Below, piece by piece: positions 44,749 to 46,176 of a stretch of 46,176 bases of DNA. The DNA lies in assembly GCA_000697665.1 (NCBI GenBank), contig KL197781.1, forward strand, positions 30,356-76,531, in the 5' to 3' direction. Origin of the DNA: Jaapia argillacea MUCL 33604 (Eukaryota; Basidiomycota; Agaricomycetes; Jaapiales; Jaapiaceae). Below the pieces are notes generated by a model that was given only the letters and a program-made list of their open reading frames with translations, searched no databases and was not told where the DNA came from. A program made the translations under genes and the position numbers. Numbering within the stretch: the stretch's first letter is position 1; each line of letters starts with the position of its first letter.

Positions 44749-46176
44749 TCATGGATCGTCGTTAAGGTCCAAAACGTCAACCGGTAACATCCGAACCTGC
44801 AGGGAGCGCAGTATCAGTCGTTCAGGCGGTCTGTAGGCTGGATGATCCCGATGGAACTTCTTCATCAAATCCTCCCTTTGCTCCTTCACGAACTTCCAAT
44901 CCATCCATTGATTGTCGCCAGAAGGCTGGCCTTTCCACTTCACCATATATTGGATACTACCGTTATGTTCGCGATATTGGACGAGCGCTTCGATCTCTTG
45001 CTCGGAACCATCGTGAACGATAGTAGGTGGGGGCGGAGGTTGTTTTTGGTTTTTGAATTCACCTTTTTTGTAAGGACGGAAATATGCTTCGTTAAAGACA
45101 GGGTGGATACGTCGTTTCTTCCATTCGTCAGGAAGAGCAAGTTCGTAAGCAGATCCATGTTGTTTTATGATCTTAAAGGGGCCATATCGTTTGTCGTCCA
45201 ACTTCTTCATTGGGCGATCTGTCGTAATATTCGTGGCTTCTAACCAGACCATGTCACCAATCTTGAATTGATATGAGTCGGACTTCTTTCGGTCGTAGTA
45301 TAACTTCATCTGTTCTTGCGCTTTGGCCATTGCGGCTTTAGCGTCATCCCAAGTTCGACGCATGCGATCGTGGAAGTCTTGTACTGACTCGTTGTTTGCC
45401 TTTCGGCGATAATTGACTCCGGTCCAAGGATGTCGGCCGTATAATAAATAGAAAGGAGAGTATCCCGTGGTAGAGTGGGGTTTGTTGTTATAAGCGAATT
45501 CGGCCTGAGAGATCCAATCATACCAGTCATCCTGAAGATGGTTAACAAAGATGCGGAGGTAAAGTTCGACCTCTTGGTTCGCACGTTCGGTTTGTCCATT
45601 TGTTTGTGGATGATAGGCGGTAGATGGATTCATGCTGATTCCCATAAGGCTGTGAAGCTCCTTCATGAAATTTGACACAAATTGTGTTCCTCGATCACTA
45701 ACGACCTTCCGGGGGTATCCAAATTCGCACCACCATCTGTCTCGGAAGAGTCGAGCTACTCCTGGTGCAGACAACTCGGTGGTGATAGGAAGAAGTCGTA
45801 TGTTTTTTGCTAAATGATCGGTGATAACGAGGAGAGCGTCGCATCCTTTGGAGACGGGTAATGGACCAATGATATCGATCCCGATTATTTCTCCAGGTGA
45901 ATCCGGTATTTGATTTGGGTGTAAGGGAGCGTGTGTTGCACCTCGACGGGGTTTCGCGCGTTGGCAATCAACACATCCCTCGACGTACTTTTTGACATCA
46001 TGATGAATTGTGGGCCACCAATAATCTCGTACGATTAATTGGTGTGTTTTGGCGGCACCAGGATGTCCTGCTTCGGGTACGTCGTGATGATGTCGAATGA
46101 TCTCTTCGCGGATCGTCGGGTCTTTCGGTACGTATATTCTGTCCTTCCATTCTATTATTCCGTCATGCTCCTCGAA
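44749..46176 (-). CDS. Gypsy polyprotein C-terminal part: integrase and chromodomain (5' partial)
   Basis: A single open frame of 475 codons runs from the window edge with no stop. In order: an H2C2 zinc-binding region (HHHDVPEAGHPGAAKTHQL ... CVDCQRAK); the integrase core with its catalytic triad (first Asp in GIDIIGPLP, second in VSDRGTQFVS, Glu in QTNGQTERANQEVE); a GPY/F-type module (KRYGPFKIIKQHGSAYEL ... RIHPVFNEAYFRPY); and a chromodomain (IEALVQYREHNGSIQYMVKW, then WMDWKFVKEQRED). Integrase joins the cDNA copy to host DNA; the chromodomain steers insertion. The catalytic residues are intact and the frame unbroken, so this copy could be recent and active, unlike the left one. Confidence 0.95.
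   Translation of the reverse strand, partial: FEEHDGIIEWKDRIYVPKDPTIREEIIRHHHDVPEAGHPGAAKTHQLIVRDYWWPTIHHDVKKYVEGCVDCQRAKPRRGATHAPLHPNQIPDSPGEIIGIDIIGPLPVSKGCDALLVITDHLAKNIRLLPITTELSAPGVARLFRDRWWCEFGYPRKVVSDRGTQFVSNFMKELHSLMGISMNPSTAYHPQTNGQTERANQEVELYLRIFVNHLQDDWYDWISQAEFAYNNKPHSTTGYSPFYLLYGRHPWTGVNYRRKANNESVQDFHDRMRRTWDDAKAAMAKAQEQMKLYYDRKKSDSYQFKIGDMVWLEATNITTDRPMKKLDDKRYGPFKIIKQHGSAYELALPDEWKKRRIHPVFNEAYFRPYKKGEFKNQKQPPPPPTIVHDGSEQEIEALVQYREHNGSIQYMVKWKGQPSGDNQWMDWKFVKEQREDLMKKFHRDHPAYRPPERLILRSLQVRMLPVDVLDLNDDP

Larger units (their letters stand above)
44430..46176 (-). mobile_element. Ty3/gypsy chromovirus, 3' part (right element, minus strand)
   Basis: Read on the minus strand: an open integrase-chromodomain region (46176-44749), a purine-rich tract (about 44734-44723) and a full 3' LTR (44722-44430). 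The 5' part (gag, protease, reverse transcriptase and 5' LTR) is beyond the window edge. It is inserted into the coding sequence of copy B and belongs to the same family as the element at 1-566. Confidence 0.95.

Noticed and set aside
1-46176. CRISPR arrays, rRNA or tRNA genes, bacterial-type operons
   Set aside because: No regularly spaced repeats were seen, and no rRNA or cloverleaf-like gene was recognised by eye; spliced eukaryotic genes make bacterial features unlikely. A tRNA scan could not be run.

Overview
The window looks like nuclear DNA of an Agaricomycete (mushroom-forming basidiomycete). Genes are split by many introns of about 40-95 nt with GT...AG ends. Intergenic gaps are short, and the gene families are typical of that group: a tyrosine-kinase-like (TKL) kinase, a GH79 glycoside hydrolase, MYND-finger proteins, a seven-helix membrane protein family, a Zn2Cys6 regulator and chromodomain Ty3/gypsy retrotransposons. 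All exon structures were read by eye from splice signals, reading frame and family conservation. For most spliced genes the exon lengths sum to a multiple of three.

Layout, left to right: (1) 1-566, 3' end of a gypsy chromovirus with its LTR, carrying a frameshift. (2) ~639-3085 (+), a kinase gene with two kinase domains in tandem, N-terminus not resolved next to the LTR. (3) 3554-5409 (+), an F-box protein ending in a CaaX-like tetrapeptide. (4) 6005-7834 (+), a secreted GH79 enzyme. (5) 9507-12616 (+), a regulator with two C2H2-type fingers, a Zn2Cys6 cluster and a fungal regulatory domain. (6) 12.6-15.5 kb, no gene I can support. (7) 15516-16325 and 16840-17632 (+), tandem MYND-finger paralogues. 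(8) 18010-21688 (-), an ankyrin-repeat protein with a very long disordered tail. (9) 21.7-25.2 kb, no intact gene, only coding-like fragments. (10) 25271-27901 (+), a coiled-coil/proline-rich protein. (11) 28740-34672 (-), a 17-exon gene for Mediator subunit 12. (12) 36188-36939 (+), a Ctr copper transporter. (13) 37076-38584 (-), a seven-helix membrane protein. (14) 39274-40706 (-), an aldo/keto reductase. (15) 41201-42292 (-) and 43750-44429 (+), head-to-head paralogues of an uncharacterised family. The second is cut inside a coding exon by (16) a gypsy element on the minus strand (44430-46176), whose visible polyprotein is intact.

The genes do not form an evident pathway or biosynthetic cluster; this is a mixed housekeeping and accessory segment. 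Its most informative features are evolutionary: two similar LTRs in inverted orientation bracket about 44 kb, one insertion breaks a gene whose sister copy survives next door, a double kinase shows matching intron positions in both halves, and several genes carry microexons and GC-AG introns.
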